Assembly (NCBI GenBank): GCA_034096865.1
Contig: JAWQFJ010028585.1
Coordinates: 1 to 64,000, forward strand
DNA length: 64,000 nt
Direction of reading: 5' to 3'
From: Theodoxus fluviatilis
Taxonomy: Eukaryota; Mollusca; Gastropoda; Cycloneritida; Neritidae
Of this stretch, positions 33,159 through 45,338 are shown piece after piece. The position numbers and the translations under genes were made by a program. The notes beneath the pieces are model-generated. The model searched no databases. It saw nothing but the letters and a program-made list of their open reading frames with translations, and was not told the DNA's origin. Position 1 is the first letter of the stretch; every line of letters starts with the position of its first letter.

Positions 33159-33548
33159 CTGCAAGCAAGGAGTAGACAAGGGGCTGCCTCATCTCCACTT
33201 TTCAGGACTGAGGTAGTATCGAAGCTGCTTTATGACATGCAAGAAATCACTTCACTTTTGGCAAATGGATTCATAGTATTAACTCATTGCTTAAGCAGCG
33301 CAACCACGTGGTTGCGATGACGCCAACACCCTTTGGCTACGCAGCGCAACTACGTGTTTGCGGTCGCCGTAAGTAATGAATTTTTCCTATCTCTGTGGTT
33401 GTTTCAAGGGAAGTAACTCATACAGCTATTTATTCTCTTACCAATTCGTGTTCGCTGGAGTTATCTTTTCTTTAGTATAGTCCCCGTGAGAAAGCTAGAT
33501 TTCGTAGAAGCTACGCTCACCCTACGTTGTGTTTATGCGCTTGTCGAC

Positions 33549-33911
33549 ATGGCGTCGCGTTGTCGAAGGAGATCGAGCTGTGATGAAAATGACGAAGTAT
33601 TAGAAGTGTGGATGGAAGAAGGGTCTGATACTGAAGATCTAGGTGGATATTGGACTTCTGAAGAAGATCTTGATGATTCTGATGCGGAAATAGTCCCAGT
33701 CAGCGAGAATGCAGCGGTGGGTGAAAGCGAAGACGAATCGACTTCGTGGCTGACAGCGAAGACGAATTCGCCGTCGACGCCAGAGAGAGAGGAAGAGATA
33801 GAAACGGTGTTTACAGCAGACACAGACATCGATTCGGATGCAGAGGATGCCGAAAACCTTCTCTACTCCTCCAATGAACTGTACCAGACAAAAGCGGACT
33901 ATGCCAAGTAG
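33549..33911 (+). pseudogene. acidic N-terminal remnant of a piggyBac-like transposase (outer element)
   Basis: From MASRCRRRSSCDENDEVLEV the ORF is dominated by Asp/Glu/Ser (EEGSDTEDLGGYW, DLDDSDAEIVP). That resembles the disordered N-terminus of piggyBac transposases. It ends after 120 codons without any DDD core. The Met at 33549 is preferred to the upstream start at 33486 because the acidic protein character begins here. Confidence 0.5.
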
Positions 33912-34516
33912 GGCGCCTTCTTTCTCTCAGAAGGCCATTCTGAGACTTTTCTTCTATTCAGACAGACAGATTGCAGTGAGTAAGTGTATATTTTCTGATT
34001 TCACCTCTCTGACTTGCTAAAAAAAATCATTTTCAAGCATTTTTTATCCTGTAGTCAATCATTCATCAATATAGTTTGATGTGGAAATACTGATTTCAGA
34101 ACTGTTGTGCAAAATCTATCTCTTGACTATTAGTACAATACATTAGGTGTTAAAAAAAAAGAAAATCAAAATTGCATGTACCTGGTGTTTAAACAAATTT
34201 TCCCCCAATTTTCTTACTGCATATTGTAACTATCCAGCACTTCAGTTAGAAAGTGCAAATGATTTTCTTTCTTGTGGTACCAACCATTAACTCATTCGCG
34301 GCGCGTAGCCTCATATGAGGCTACGCGCCGAACATAGTCGTTGGCGGCGCGTAGCCTCAATAGAGGCTACCACATTAGCATATTTTTGCTCGCTTACAAC
34401 AAGGAAAATATGGTTTAGGGAACTAGTCTAGTCTTGAATTCGTCTCTGTACTATAGTTTGCCAGCTTTAGATCCACACACAGATCTTTCCCGGCCAGATC
34501 ATAAATTTTATCAGCA

Positions 34517-34780
34517 ATGCACTACGAGGCGCGAAGTAAACAGCAATGGCGGCGTAGCGTCGATTGCAGTGCGAGGTTGAGTGAGCGTGTGGAAATTGCT
34601 ATAGAGGAGGGTTCTGATGCTGAAGTGGATGCTTTGTATGAGATAGGAACTGATGTAGATGATCCCTTTCATGATGATGATGATAGTGGTGATTTTCCTC
34701 TCGCTAATGACGAGGTATCAGACAGCAAGGATGAGAGCGAAGTTGTCAATGTGGCTGAAACGAGGTCGAGCTCGCCATAA
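34517..34780 (+). pseudogene. acidic N-terminal remnant of a piggyBac-like transposase (inner element)
   Basis: An 87-codon ORF with RVEIAIEEGSDAEVDALYE, DVDDPFHDDDDSGDFPL and SDSKDESEVVN. It has the same acidic style as the ORF in the outer element and stops before any catalytic region. Its last third is part of the tandem duplication at 34659-35057. Confidence 0.5.
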
Positions 34781-35057
34781 GCTGCTCTGTAGTTCATTGT
34801 AGGCTCATATTGGTTGTAACTCAGGACTAATATACACAATCATCACTAAATTTCTCCAGTGTGTTTTTGTGATGATCCCTTTCATGATGATGATGATAGT
34901 AGTGATTTTCCTCTCGCTAATGATGAGGTATCAGAGCGAGGATGAAACTAAGTCGAACTCGCCATCAGCTGCTCGGTAGTTCATTGTAGGCTCATATTGG
35001 TTGTAACTCAGGACTAATACACACAATCATCACAAAATTTCTCCAGTGTGTTTTTGT
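34659..35057. repeat. about 200 bp tandem duplication in the inner TTAA element
   Basis: The unit starting GATGATCCCTTTCATGATGA occurs at 34660 and again at 34873. Each runs through GTAGTTCATTGTAGGCTCAT to CTCCAGTGTGTTTTTGT. The second copy has small deletions that break the reading frame. Confidence 0.85.
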
Positions 35058-36430
35058 GCCATGTTTTGAAGTTCACTTTTTTTTTAGAGCTCTAGACCAA
35101 GAAACAAGCAGTGGGCACTATGAGAAAGAGAGCTGGGTCAAGGACCTATTTTTTTCAAAATAGTGACTCTACTTACTTTCATGGCAAGTGTAGTGTTTTC
35201 TTAGCTTGACAAAGTGCAGCATTTGGCTAGTTTTGGCAAATAAAGACCTTTCTAGCCATACCACGTTTAGCTTTGTAGCTACAGTATTTATTTTACTACG
35301 ATTTTTCAAACTTGGTCCATTTTCCTGCGATTCCAGGGGACAGACGCACTAGAAATTCTGCGCCTTGAATGAGTTAAACAGTTATTCTAAATTTGGACTT
35401 CGTGTGATTTTTTAAAAACTTAAAAAAACACTGCATACAGAGGTAAATTTCCTAATGCTATCCCTGCGTAAGCAATGAGTTAACCAGTATCAAAATACAA
35501 GTTCAACAGTAAAAGAGTTACACTGAAAAGGATTTTTTTAATTCATTTGTTGGCTAAAGTTTGGCCAGTTATATCTGTTATGAACCGAATGTGGCGTATG
35601 GTGTGTGCACGTGATTTCGTTTTTGGTTGTGATTACTTTTAGCATGAGTTGGTGATGTGGTTGCTGAGTGTTCAGGTGTGAGCGGATGATCTGATTGACT
35701 GTATATTTGTCAAGTGAAAGCGGTGTGCGACATTTGAGCAAATGAACCCCAGGGAGATGGGTGAGTGTTGATTTTATCCGCTGTCATTTTATATAGTAAA
35801 TACCGCGTATGTATGATGAGTGACAGTGAAGTTAGAACGGATGAGTTAGTTTGTATTGTTTTCAGGGTTCTTCATGGAATGAGTCCAGTAACCACAAACT
35901 GAGACTCGGAGCTCTCCTGGCGGGGGCCAGTGTGGAGACTGTCGACGGGGGCCGCTATGTTAGTGCCTTGTGCATTGATGTTGGCCGAGGCTGCTTGAGT
36001 GTATGTCATACTGCTGTTGTGTTGAATACACCTCATTTATATATATAGATATAGATATATATATGCTGGTGTTTGAGTCTTTTCTTTTTATTTTCCATTG
36101 TGCGGGCTAGGCTAACCCTAGGCCCAGTTAGCGGTTCGTAACAATATCATCTCTACTCCATGCCTGTGGTTTCTAGCTAGTGTGCGGGGGAGGCATGGTG
36201 GTAGGGGTGGGGGTGGGGGTGTCTAAAGGCAGCCACTACATGGAGAACTCTAGTAATCCCCAACACAGAGCTGATATCCTCTTCTCTATCATTTCAATCT
36301 AATATTTTGCTCACAGCTTTCAGCCAAAGGAAAGAAATTTACAAAAATATTCCAACAATAAAAACTGTGAAAGAGGAGACTGGAAGCTGACGACACAAGC
36401 GTGGAAATAAACAGACAGCCAGACACTGAC

Positions 36431-36604
36431 CAGGCGCCAGGTCCAGGGAGGCAATTCTGCCCTGAAGCAGGATCTCGTTGCTGCTGGTGTCGGAGCGCAA
36501 GTCCCACAGCCGCACGCGCTTGTCAAAGTGCCCCGACAGGACGTTGCTGCTCTGCAGTGTCACCAGATCATTGCAGCTTGACCCCGCAAAGATGGTCTTG
36601 ATGC
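36431..36604 (-). CDS. ATG16L1: ATG16L1 exon k: WD repeat 4 and start of 5
   Basis: 174 nt, phase 1 to 1. It encodes [40 protein letters not shown] and [14 protein letters not shown]. The longest WD exon, with an intact GHFD...WD blade. Confidence 0.97.
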
Positions 36605-36991
36605 CTGGCAAAGGAACAGTGCAGTCCTTCAGGCATGCAAGAATGGATTCCAATTTCTCTCAATGGATTCCAATTTCTCTCTGATGTGGAAAACCTTCTA
36701 ATGAGACTTCACAAACATTTCATAGGGATTGCTCCCATCTATCAATTTATTCATAATTCATGCATTCATTTATCATTTCATCCATTCACCACTCTTTTTT
36801 TCTGTGCTTCAGTCCACATAAAACTTACATGTCCCACAAATGTTTTACCAAGTTCCACTCTCGATCACCTCGTTGCAACACACCCAACTTGAGGAGCAGT
36901 GGAGGATTGTTCCCCAGTCCCCCAATTGCAAGTAGAGATTGCTTCAGCCTCCAAGCATTCATCAGTGGAGGTGCTCCCCAAGGCAACTTAC

Positions 36992-37112
36992 AAGCTTTGC
37001 TGTGCAGGTCCCACACTTTGAGGGTGCGGTCATGGCTGCCGGAAACAACTTTGGAGCCGTCTCCCAGGAATTTGGCAGCCAAAACCTTCCCCCCATGCCC
37101 AGTCAGAGTGTG
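36992..37112 (-). CDS. ATG16L1: ATG16L1 exon j: WD repeat 3
   Basis: 121 nt, phase 0 to 1. It encodes [20 protein letters not shown] and [20 protein letters not shown], a textbook GH...WD blade. Confidence 0.97.
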
Positions 37113-37712
37113 CTGTGAAATAGCAAGCCACATGGAACTCATTCGGAGGTTTTTAGATTTTAGCACCCATTGAACCACTGCAATTGCTACAATCAACACT
37201 AAATAGTTATCATTACTTGAAAGTTTAAACTTACCCCTTGCAGGAATGTAAAATTCCTCATTTCTGGCAATAAAAATATTGCAAGAGTATTCAGAGCCTC
37301 ACTCATCTTACAAATATCCATGTCAATTGCTCCTACAAACCTCCCAATATCAAAAGTGCATCTTCAAAACTATCACACATCATATAACCACCATGTTAAG
37401 TGCAACATCTTTGAGATTTCTGTCCTTATCTCTGAAAGTTGTATGACTCTAAAACTAAAACATGAGCAGCCATTAGACAAAATACTCTCCATATTAGTCT
37501 AGCACAGATCCACGGCCATCAGTCTAAACACTTGCTTCCATTCTCCATCTAGACTTGGCCTTCAACATGAGTAGCCCTACAGACACTAAAATCTCTTCAT
37601 TTAAGACTGGCACAGATCTATGTCATCAGTCTGAACACTAGCCTCCATTCTCCATCCAGGCTCACTCAGCCTTCAAGGACATTGGCAGACACAGTACGGA
37701 TGGAAGACTTAC

Positions 37713-37784
37713 TCGGAGCCTTTGATCCACCACAGACCAAACTCGGCACGCAAAGTCGTTGGACGCTGCCAGCAGCAACGACTC
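37713..37784 (-). CDS. ATG16L1: ATG16L1 exon i: WD repeat 2, second half
   Basis: 72 nt, phase 0 at both ends. It encodes [20 protein letters not shown] and QRLR, the counterpart of [21 protein letters not shown]. Confidence 0.96.
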
Positions 37785-38008
37785 CTGAAGAGGAGAGCCA
37801 AGCATCAGTATGACAGTGATGCTATTTCATGTGCACTGAGATGCATGCCTCAGTAACAACTGGACTGGTTAAGATGTCAGCACAAAACTATAAAAAAATG
37901 CAAAAAGGCACTTTTAGTTACTGGGAAAACAGTGGCTAGGAAAATCTGGTTTAAAAAGTTTTCATTGATTGAGCACAAATTATACTCAGCACACTGACTG
38001 TGCAGTAT

Positions 38009-38041
<33 letters not shown>

Positions 38042-38375
38042 TTTTCATATTGTCTTACTTAACATTTCCACTGCTTGCCAGTTGTCCACCTGTAACAAAG
38101 TGTTTTACAACTTTACACACATGCAAAATCTCATCCATCCAGGTCACTTAATTGCCTTCCAAGCAGCCTCTCCTGAAGTTATCTCTAGTCACAATTTTAC
38201 TCCATGCCTGACAGCGACTCCCTCAACAAAAATTTCCCCAGCTCATCATATGCATGATCTTGACAGAAACCTTGTTTTTCCTTTATGTCTTGTTCTGCAC
38301 GCCTCACCACTGCTGTTGTGTGGTGCCATGACTACAGCAAAGCTACTCAGGAACCAGTCTTGAAGGAAGACAGAC

Positions 38376-38665
38376 CAGGGGCTCCATGGCTGAATGGTCA
38401 GTGTGCTTGACCTGCATGTGCCTGCAGCTAGTGGGTGTGGTGTTTGTATCCTTGAGCAAGGTGTTTCACTCACTTGCTTCTCCCTAACCAGAGGTAAAAC
38501 CGGGTACCTGTGAGGGCCGAGCTAGAACAATATGAAAGTTAATCTTGGCCAATTCATCCATAGCCTGCCTGCATGCTCCCCGGGGAGTTAAGATGGAGTG
38601 ATGATGAGAGTAGCCCAATGACAGCGGAGTAGAGGTGCGTGGTTTGAGCTCCTGTCACTCCTTTC
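38376..38665 (+). mobile_element. tRNA-derived SINE, intron h-i
   Basis: It starts with GGGGCTCCATGGCTGAATGG, which contains a pol III A-box-like TGGCTGAATGG. A body with GGTAAAACCGGGTACCTGTG and GAGCTAGAACAATATGAAAG follows. The B box is degenerate and the 3' end is not sharply defined. Confidence 0.55.
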
Positions 38666-38714
38666 CCATCCTAGAAAACTAAAATGAGGTGAAGGAAAAA
38701 AGGACAAAATTTAC

Positions 38715-38785
38715 CTCAAGGTCAAACTCCACCGATGTGATGCCTGCATTACTGCCTATGAACACGCCCTTGTTTTCACATTTCC
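38715..38785 (-). CDS. ATG16L1: ATG16L1 exon h: WD repeat 2, first half
   Basis: 71 nt, phase 1 to 0. It encodes KCENKGVFIGSNAGITSVEF and DLE, matching EFKGSLSGSNAGITSIEFD. Confidence 0.95.
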
Positions 38786-39435
38786 CTGTAGGGAGAAGAT
38801 GAATAACACAAATAAAATTTTAATGAAATGTGTCATCATAATAATTTTAAGACTAAGAAAATATTTCACATCTAAACTGATGACTCCAATAAGTGGCTCA
38901 CAGATTTCTCTAAGCGTAAGGAACCATATTTGTCATTTTAAAAAATATAGAAATAAAAAATAAATTCCTGAGATGTTAGGGCCACCTAAGATCTTGCAAT
39001 ATTTAAAAAAGCTGTCCCCATGCCACATGTCCAGAGAACCAAAACCTCTATTTCTTTTCAATACCATATGAAGTTTTCTTTGCAGCTGTCAGGAAGACTA
39101 TCCAATCTGGACATACCTGCCAAAGCAACATGGTAGAAAGTGTCTGATTGGTTGCATTGACCATCCATGGTAGAGACTGATCTTTTGTGTGGACTGGGTC
39201 AACAGGTATCAATTGTTGGTAAATTCTGACAGATGAATTCTTTGGCACTTTTTCTTTTAATTCTTACTGATTCAATTAACATATCAAACCTTTGTGTTTA
39301 CATATGAATGCTAATAAACTGATCTTAGAGTGCACCAGTTGCTTGTGCAGTGCTTGCAATTGAAAGTCTTTCCAAAGGTTCTTGAATTGCTTCCAACATT
39401 GTTTACTTCAGAGAACATCAGTCTTTCAAACTCAC

Positions 39436-39541
39436 CATTGACAACTTCCCACAGTTTGACCTTCCGATCTGCTCCACCTGTAGCAAATTTGTTGGCAGAT
39501 AAACTGTACTTCACCGAATAGACCTCTCCTTCATGTGCATC
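39436..39541 (-). CDS. ATG16L1: ATG16L1 exon g: WD repeat 1
   Basis: 106 nt, phase 0 to 1. It encodes [20 protein letters not shown] and [15 protein letters not shown], with the GH-like start and WD-type end (KLWEV) of a propeller blade. Confidence 0.96.
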
Positions 39542-40023
39542 CTGCAGAAAAACCAAGAAGAGATTAACAAATCAAAGCAAATAATATGACTCCCTTTAAA
39601 AAAATTCCTCCTACCCATTAACCCTCAAGCAAAAAAATCAAAACAGAACAAACAGTAGATGTATTTACAAAAACAAAATGAGAAAGGTCGCCAATATTCT
39701 CATACAGAAACAATAGGGAACAGCCACAGAGCATTTGAATACTGAGCTCTTACACAACAACTGTAAAACATGAGTGATTTTTTTAGCATGAATGGTAGAG
39801 AAATATCACCAATAGGCATGCACACATAAACGCAAATATGCACAGACACACACAGACATTGTTTGCCATTCTGTGTGTGAGTGTGTGCACGTGTGTGTGC
39901 GCACGTGCATGTGTAATTTTGAAGTATCATGGCAGATGGACATCAACATCCATACACACATGTACACACACAGACAGCAATCTCCAGAATCAATGTACAG
40001 AGGAAAGGCAGGCTGGCACTTAC

Positions 40024-40090
40024 AAAGACGCACTGTGCTCGGCTTGGCACGGAAGTCATGATGACACTGTTAGGCACGAAGGTCTGGTTT
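40024..40090 (-). CDS. ATG16L1: ATG16L1 exon f: linker before the propeller
   Basis: 67 nt, phase 2 to 0. It encodes NQTFVPNSVIMTSVPSRAQC and VF; the end corresponds to VPATALCVF of vertebrates. Joining exons e and f directly leaves a linker of only about 25 residues, far shorter than the vertebrate one. I found no further linker exon in the 3.6 kb intron but cannot exclude one. Confidence 0.9.
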
Positions 40091-40884
40091 CTGCAAAGAT
40101 GCCAAGACCAAAGTCAGCCTTACACATCAACCATTACATCATCCATCAGTGTTTCCTTCCTCCTGTTCAATCCTCATTTGGCAAAAAAAGGGGAAAATAG
40201 TTGTGGTTAAGGTAACATGACCAAAAAAAATAGCGTCAGTAGGTCAGCTTGAACTTTTTTTTCTCTTCTTTTTAGAAGAGGCCAGATTGAACAAAACCCA
40301 AAATTTCTTCCACTGAAAACACCTTTTATTACTTTAGCAATGGATACCCTGAGTGCTCAAAGGGAAGGGAAGATGGCATAGTTTGCAGTTCAATGTTTAC
40401 CATCAATTTTTTCCTCTTCTTTTGTTAATGATTGAAAGAAGAACAGTTTAGAGTTGTCAGAAAAAACTAGGGTCACTCAGATTACTGTAACCACAACTTT
40501 TTGGGGGAGCTCAAAACTCGGACACACCAAGCATTTATCACATCAAGCAAGGCAGGAGACACCACTCTGAAACTGACAATACCATGAGAAAAGGAATCTA
40601 AATTTCCCTGAATTCAATTAAGCAAACCATTGTCCATTTGCTCATATAAACAAAGTTTACATTTAGATAAGCTGTATACAATGAAAAGCGTTCACTTATA
40701 CCTCATCAGGGGACACACAACTTACACCAGACAGGTCATGCCAGCATAAGGAAGATTTCATGAGACACATGAAGTGTTATTGCCCAGTTAAGTCATCAGT
40801 GCTGGCAGAAATTATATCAAAATATCTAATAGGTAAATGCAGTTGAAGATGAAAGAAAACTTTGCTGCCAATGAGACAAGGGCA

Positions 40885-40953
40885 TGAATGAATGAATGAA
40901 TGAATGAATGAATGAATGAATGAATGAATGAATGAATGAATGAATGAATGAAT
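40885..40953. repeat. (GAAT)n microsatellite
   Basis: About 17 perfect tetranucleotide units in an ATG16L1 intron. A related shorter run lies at about 46496-46545. Confidence 0.95.
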
Positions 40954-41082
40954 TATACTGGTTCAGGGCCTATCAGCCTCACTGGCTCACATTACTTTCA
41001 ATGAGACATGTGAATACCTTTTTTTACATGGTAATAATACTCAAGGTGCGGCAGATGTGGCCTCTGTAAAGGACTAGACTCA

Positions 41083-41121
<39 letters not shown>

Positions 41122-42309
41122 CCTCCCTCCAAATTATTCGTCATTTCCAGAACTGCTATCTTCATCCAGACCTCATAGTTATCCACTCAGGCCCTGCTGC
41201 TTGCTCCACAGTAATGAAACTTCACCTGCCTCTCTATATGGCATGGTAAGCAAAGCCAATCACATTTTCCCTCCACAAACCTCCACAGGTGTCTGTAGTC
41301 CATGGTAACTGTACCAAATTCACAGTGTTTGTAAAGAAATACACTGACAGAGAGATGCAGAACTTACCTGTGCTTAAAAACACCTTATGTGCATATATCA
41401 CTGCAGGTAACTAGACATGAAACTGATGAGATGCAAGTTTGCAACCATGAAAGGGTCCGAGTTTCTAACACAACAAGAATACATACAGAGAAAAAAAAAT
41501 GTCTGGGAATGCCAGGAAATGTGAGTTTATTTGAACTGAAAAGTAAAAATAAAACATCCATTCATACAGATACACATCAAAGCAGTGTTCTTTGTACAGC
41601 CAGGTCCTCATTATGCAAAGCAGTTTCGGTCCATATCAAACAAACCATCAGAGGCCCAAAGATTTCTGAAGTCAACTTTGAGTCAATTCAGCACATTGCA
41701 ATTTTTCTTTTAAAATGACAAAATGCCAGAAATAAAATGAAAATGTCAAACCATGGCAAGACATCACTAAAGTCAGTTTTCCAAAGAAGAATTTCAAATC
41801 AAAATACCAGCTAAATAGAATAATTCAAATTATTTCAGTAAATGTCTTCAGACATTCAATTTTACAAATGTTGCCAAAATTAGGAACAAGAAAAGGAATG
41901 TACATTTTGCAGTGCATCAATTTAGGTAAAACTTCTTTCAGAATATTTTTTCTCTAACTCACATGAGACAGTCTTTAAAAGCTTGATGCCAAACCTTCAC
42001 CAAGGAACTTAGGGAAATAAACAACTTCCTAATTATGCAAACAACTTTATAAAGCACTTTTCCTCCTCTCAAAGTTATCTGAAGCCCCAGAGAGTACAGC
42101 GTTTTGCTTTCAAAGAACACAAGAAGATACAAAACATTTACTCCAAATAAAAGGATTCAATCACACCTTTCAGCAAACAACTCATTTACCTAAGCATCCG
42201 GTAATGACTATGTATTCTGCATTCCATGCATAACACAAAACTGACCAGCACCCTACAGTTTAGGGATTACAGAATGCATGTTCCCTGATGAACTGGTGCA
42301 AGAAAGTAA

Positions 42310-42312
<3 letters not shown>

Positions 42313-42352
<40 letters not shown>

Positions 42353-42764
42353 AGTGTATGTGTGTTGTGGTGTTGTGTTGTGCTTGTGTGTGTGTGTGTG
42401 CATGTGTGAGTGCGAGTGTATGTGTGTGTGTGTGTGTGTGTGGTGTAGTGCATATGTGTGTATGTGCATGTGTGGTGTTGTGATGTGCATGTGTGTGTGT
42501 GTGTGTGTGCGTGTATGTGTGAGTGTGTGTGTGTGTATGTGTGTGTGTGAGTGTATGTGTGTGTATGTGTGAGTGTGTGTGAGTATGTGTGTGTGAGTGT
42601 GTGTGGTGTTATGTGTGCATGTATGTGTGAGTGTGTATGTGTGAGTGTGTATGTGTGTGTGTGTGTGTGTGATGTTGTGTTGTGCGTGTGTGTGTGTGTG
42701 TGTGAGTGTGAGTGTGAGTGTGTTTGTGTTTGTGTGTGTGTGTGTGTGTGTGGTGTGGTGTAGT
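42313..42764. repeat. (GT)n-rich compound microsatellite
   Basis: GT repeats interrupted by GTAT, GTGA and GTGGTGTTGTG blocks over about 450 bp of intron e-f. Confidence 0.95.
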
Positions 42765-43693
42765 GTTATGTGCACCCTCACGCACGAAGAATGAGATTAA
42801 AATAGATCATGTGACCCTCCATATCTACCTTGCATCCGTGCTTTGCTCATGCCACCAGAAACCACAAGCTTGACAATAGCCTTTGGCCAGAACTAAACTT
42901 TCAGGCCAGACTAAATCTGCATGGATGAAGATCCCAATGACCTTGTCTTGATCTGTGCAATTGAAGGCTAGCCTAAGTATTTAGCTCAGCTTAAATGCTA
43001 TAGTCTCACATCAAATGCATGGCCCTTGGCTCAGCCAATGAGTTCTGTCCTAGCTCATGTCCCAAAGTGTAGCACCAGTGATGAGACTCTTCTGCTTTGA
43101 CCATACTTACCTCTGCGACAGTTCTAAGCTCAGTCAACTAAAGTCATCCGTGTGACAAACTTTAGCTTACACTTCAAGAGACAACACAGTGGCAAACCTA
43201 ACGTCTCCACAATCCTATTTGATTACTGTGTGCTTTGGTGCATGGTTTAGCTTCAGTGAGAGCAGCCTGCAAGAGAGGCAGGCTAAAACTTGTGGAGTGA
43301 TGAGGCTGATTTTATCATGATGATTTAATACATGTGATGGATGGGCAGCTAACGCTGCAAGGCTACTCAAACCACAAGGATGCCCCTGTCACAGGGCTAC
43401 TCAGGAGGCAAGACCACTTGTGTGACAAGCTACTCCTGTCACAACACAGGCCTACTCCAGAGACAAGGTCACCTGTGTGACAAGCTAGTCCTGTCACATC
43501 ACAGGCCTGCTCCAGATACACGGCCACCTGTGTGACTAGGTTTCTTGTGTGACAGGCTACTACGTGACAAGGCCATTGGTGACAAGCTTCCACTGAACAT
43601 GGAGGTGGTGGTCTAGGCAGGGCAGCAAGGCAGGCACACAGCAGAGGCCATGCAAGCAGTTCAGCAAGGGTGTGCTCTATGGGGGTCACTCAC

Positions 43694-43762
43694 ATCTCCA
43701 CGACAGAGACTGGCTCCCGGGCCGCCTCCTCCAGTTCCCGCTTCAGCTGGGCCTGGCGGCGC
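43694..43762 (-). CDS. ATG16L1: ATG16L1 exon e: basic/FIP200-binding segment
   Basis: 69 nt, phase 2 to 2. It encodes RRQAQLKRELEEAAREPVSV and VE, nearly the same as vertebrate [21 protein letters not shown]. The neighbouring bases are a TTGCAG acceptor and a GTGAGT donor. Confidence 0.95.
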
Positions 43763-44343
43763 CTGCAAGCACAGCAGAGAGTCAGCACTCTTGCCACAGA
43801 GACTGGCTTGCCTAGAAGTACAAGCAATGTCACGGGTAAAATGGGACAGATACGGCAAGCAATTTAAATACAAGCAATTTAAATACAAGCCTACTGACTT
43901 TGTTCATTGGGATGCACACAGTTCTGGAGTTACACCAGAGATCCCAGTCACAAGGATGTTTCTTCTTCTTTTTTTCCACAATAGTGTGCATGCTAAAGAC
44001 AGCACGGGCATACATACCCCTAGAGGTGAGTGAATATGAAATTATGACATAAGAGGTACACTGCTTTCTGTAGAACTGAATGACAAGACTTGTTAAGAAG
44101 AAGAGTTCCAATCAGTTTGTGAAACCAAAAGCATGAAGGAAAATATCATATATACCAAGATTCTACTTTCATGATGTTCAGGTGGAGACAAAGCGACAAG
44201 CAAAACAGTCAGACAGGCAAAAAAAGGCATGGAGTTTGGCAGAAACAGAGAAGCAGTTCAAATATGTCTGATTTGAATGAGATTGTATGACAGAATTCCT
44301 GTAGACATTTTTTTAATAATCGAAAACACTTATTTCATAAACT

Positions 44344-44624
44344 GTTAGGTTAGATTTCCGCAGGCGGGCAACATTAGTGAACTCGTCCAAAGAGAGGGGT
44401 GCAGGAAAGACAGTGAAGATAATGTAACGCACAAGCTGACAGGCCACAGCATCTGATTGTCTGTGCTTTTACATGGGCATTTTCAAGCAGAAGCACCCCT
44501 GTAAAAATACAGCCAGTCAGGTGCTGTGGCCTGTCAGCTTGTGTGTAACGTCATCTTCGCTGTTTTCCTCACACCCCTCTCCTTGGAAGAGTCCACTAGA
44601 GTGGCCGGCCTGCAGACGTCCAAC
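44344..44624. mobile_element. about 280 bp MITE-like element with long imperfect inverted repeats
   Basis: The left arm segments GTCCAAAGAGAGGGGTG, GTGAAGAT-A-GTAA and CACAAGCTGACAGGCCACAG recur inverted as CTGTGGCCTGTCAGCTTGTG and CACCCCTCTCCTTGGA. The arms are about 120 bp with scattered mismatches. No coding sequence. Confidence 0.75.
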
Positions 44625-45127
44625 CAAATGTTAATTTCTTACCCCTCAAGGAAACCATACAATTTTGAGTTGCTGCTTGCCTTCTACCCAATCCTTCACG
44701 CAAGGGAAATTAGAGACATCTTTGTTTCTAGGATATATGGTTACTCCATGTACTTCACTCACAACCACACAGATTCAGAGTTAAACATGCATTTCCTTGC
44801 CTTTGCATTGTACATGTGCACTCAATTAAACATAAATACATCATGCTGTGGATGCCCATGCAGACACAAGAAAATGTGGTCTACACCAATTTCCAAGATA
44901 CATGCAGACAACAAAGTAAATTAGGCACTTGTATGAACAAAGAGGAAATGTGCAACATTTTACATTCCATAGATTCTACATTAGATCTACAACTGATACA
45001 GGCTAAAGCTCTGCCAGGGGTGCGGCCACACCTGGCTGCACAATGAGCAACGACTAAGAATGATGCATTAATGCAAGTATCAGATGCATGTAGTGACTCT
45101 ACAACATTTTACACATGCACATACTCA

Positions 45128-45162
45128 GTCTCACACACACACATGCACACACTCAAGCACAC

Positions 45163-45204
<42 letters not shown>

Positions 45205-45250
45205 GCATGCGAGCGCACACACTCAAGCACACCCATGCACATGCACACAC

Positions 45251-45337
<87 letters not shown>
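45128..45337. repeat. (CA)n then (TC)n microsatellite
   Basis: CA runs to about 45203 and TC from about 45256 to 45337, in an ATG16L1 intron. Confidence 0.95.

Positions 45338-45338
<1 letters not shown>

Larger units (their letters stand above)
34287..35377 (+). mobile_element. second TTAA element nested inside the first
   Basis: The ends TTAACTCATTCGCGGCGC (34287) and GCGCCTTGAATGAGTTAA (35377) are inverted copies. TTAA is present at both borders. Just inside the left end is a perfect palindrome, GGCGCGTAGCCTCATATGAG continuing to its mirror half, at about 34301-34330. It has an acidic ORF and an internal tandem duplication. Confidence 0.8.
33279..35483 (+). mobile_element. piggyBac-like TTAA element (outer), transposase deleted
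   Basis: It begins TTAACTCATTGCTTAAGCAG at 33279 and ends in the inverted CTGCGTAAGCAATGAGTTAA at 35483. TTAA on both sides and inverted ends fit a TTAA-specific (piggyBac-type) element. It carries an acidic N-terminal ORF but no catalytic domain, and contains a second TTAA element. It lies in the ATG16L1 intron between exons k and l. Confidence 0.82.

Noticed and set aside
38246..38473. Minus ORF overlapping the SINE
   Set aside because: Non-coding SINE sequence read in an open frame.
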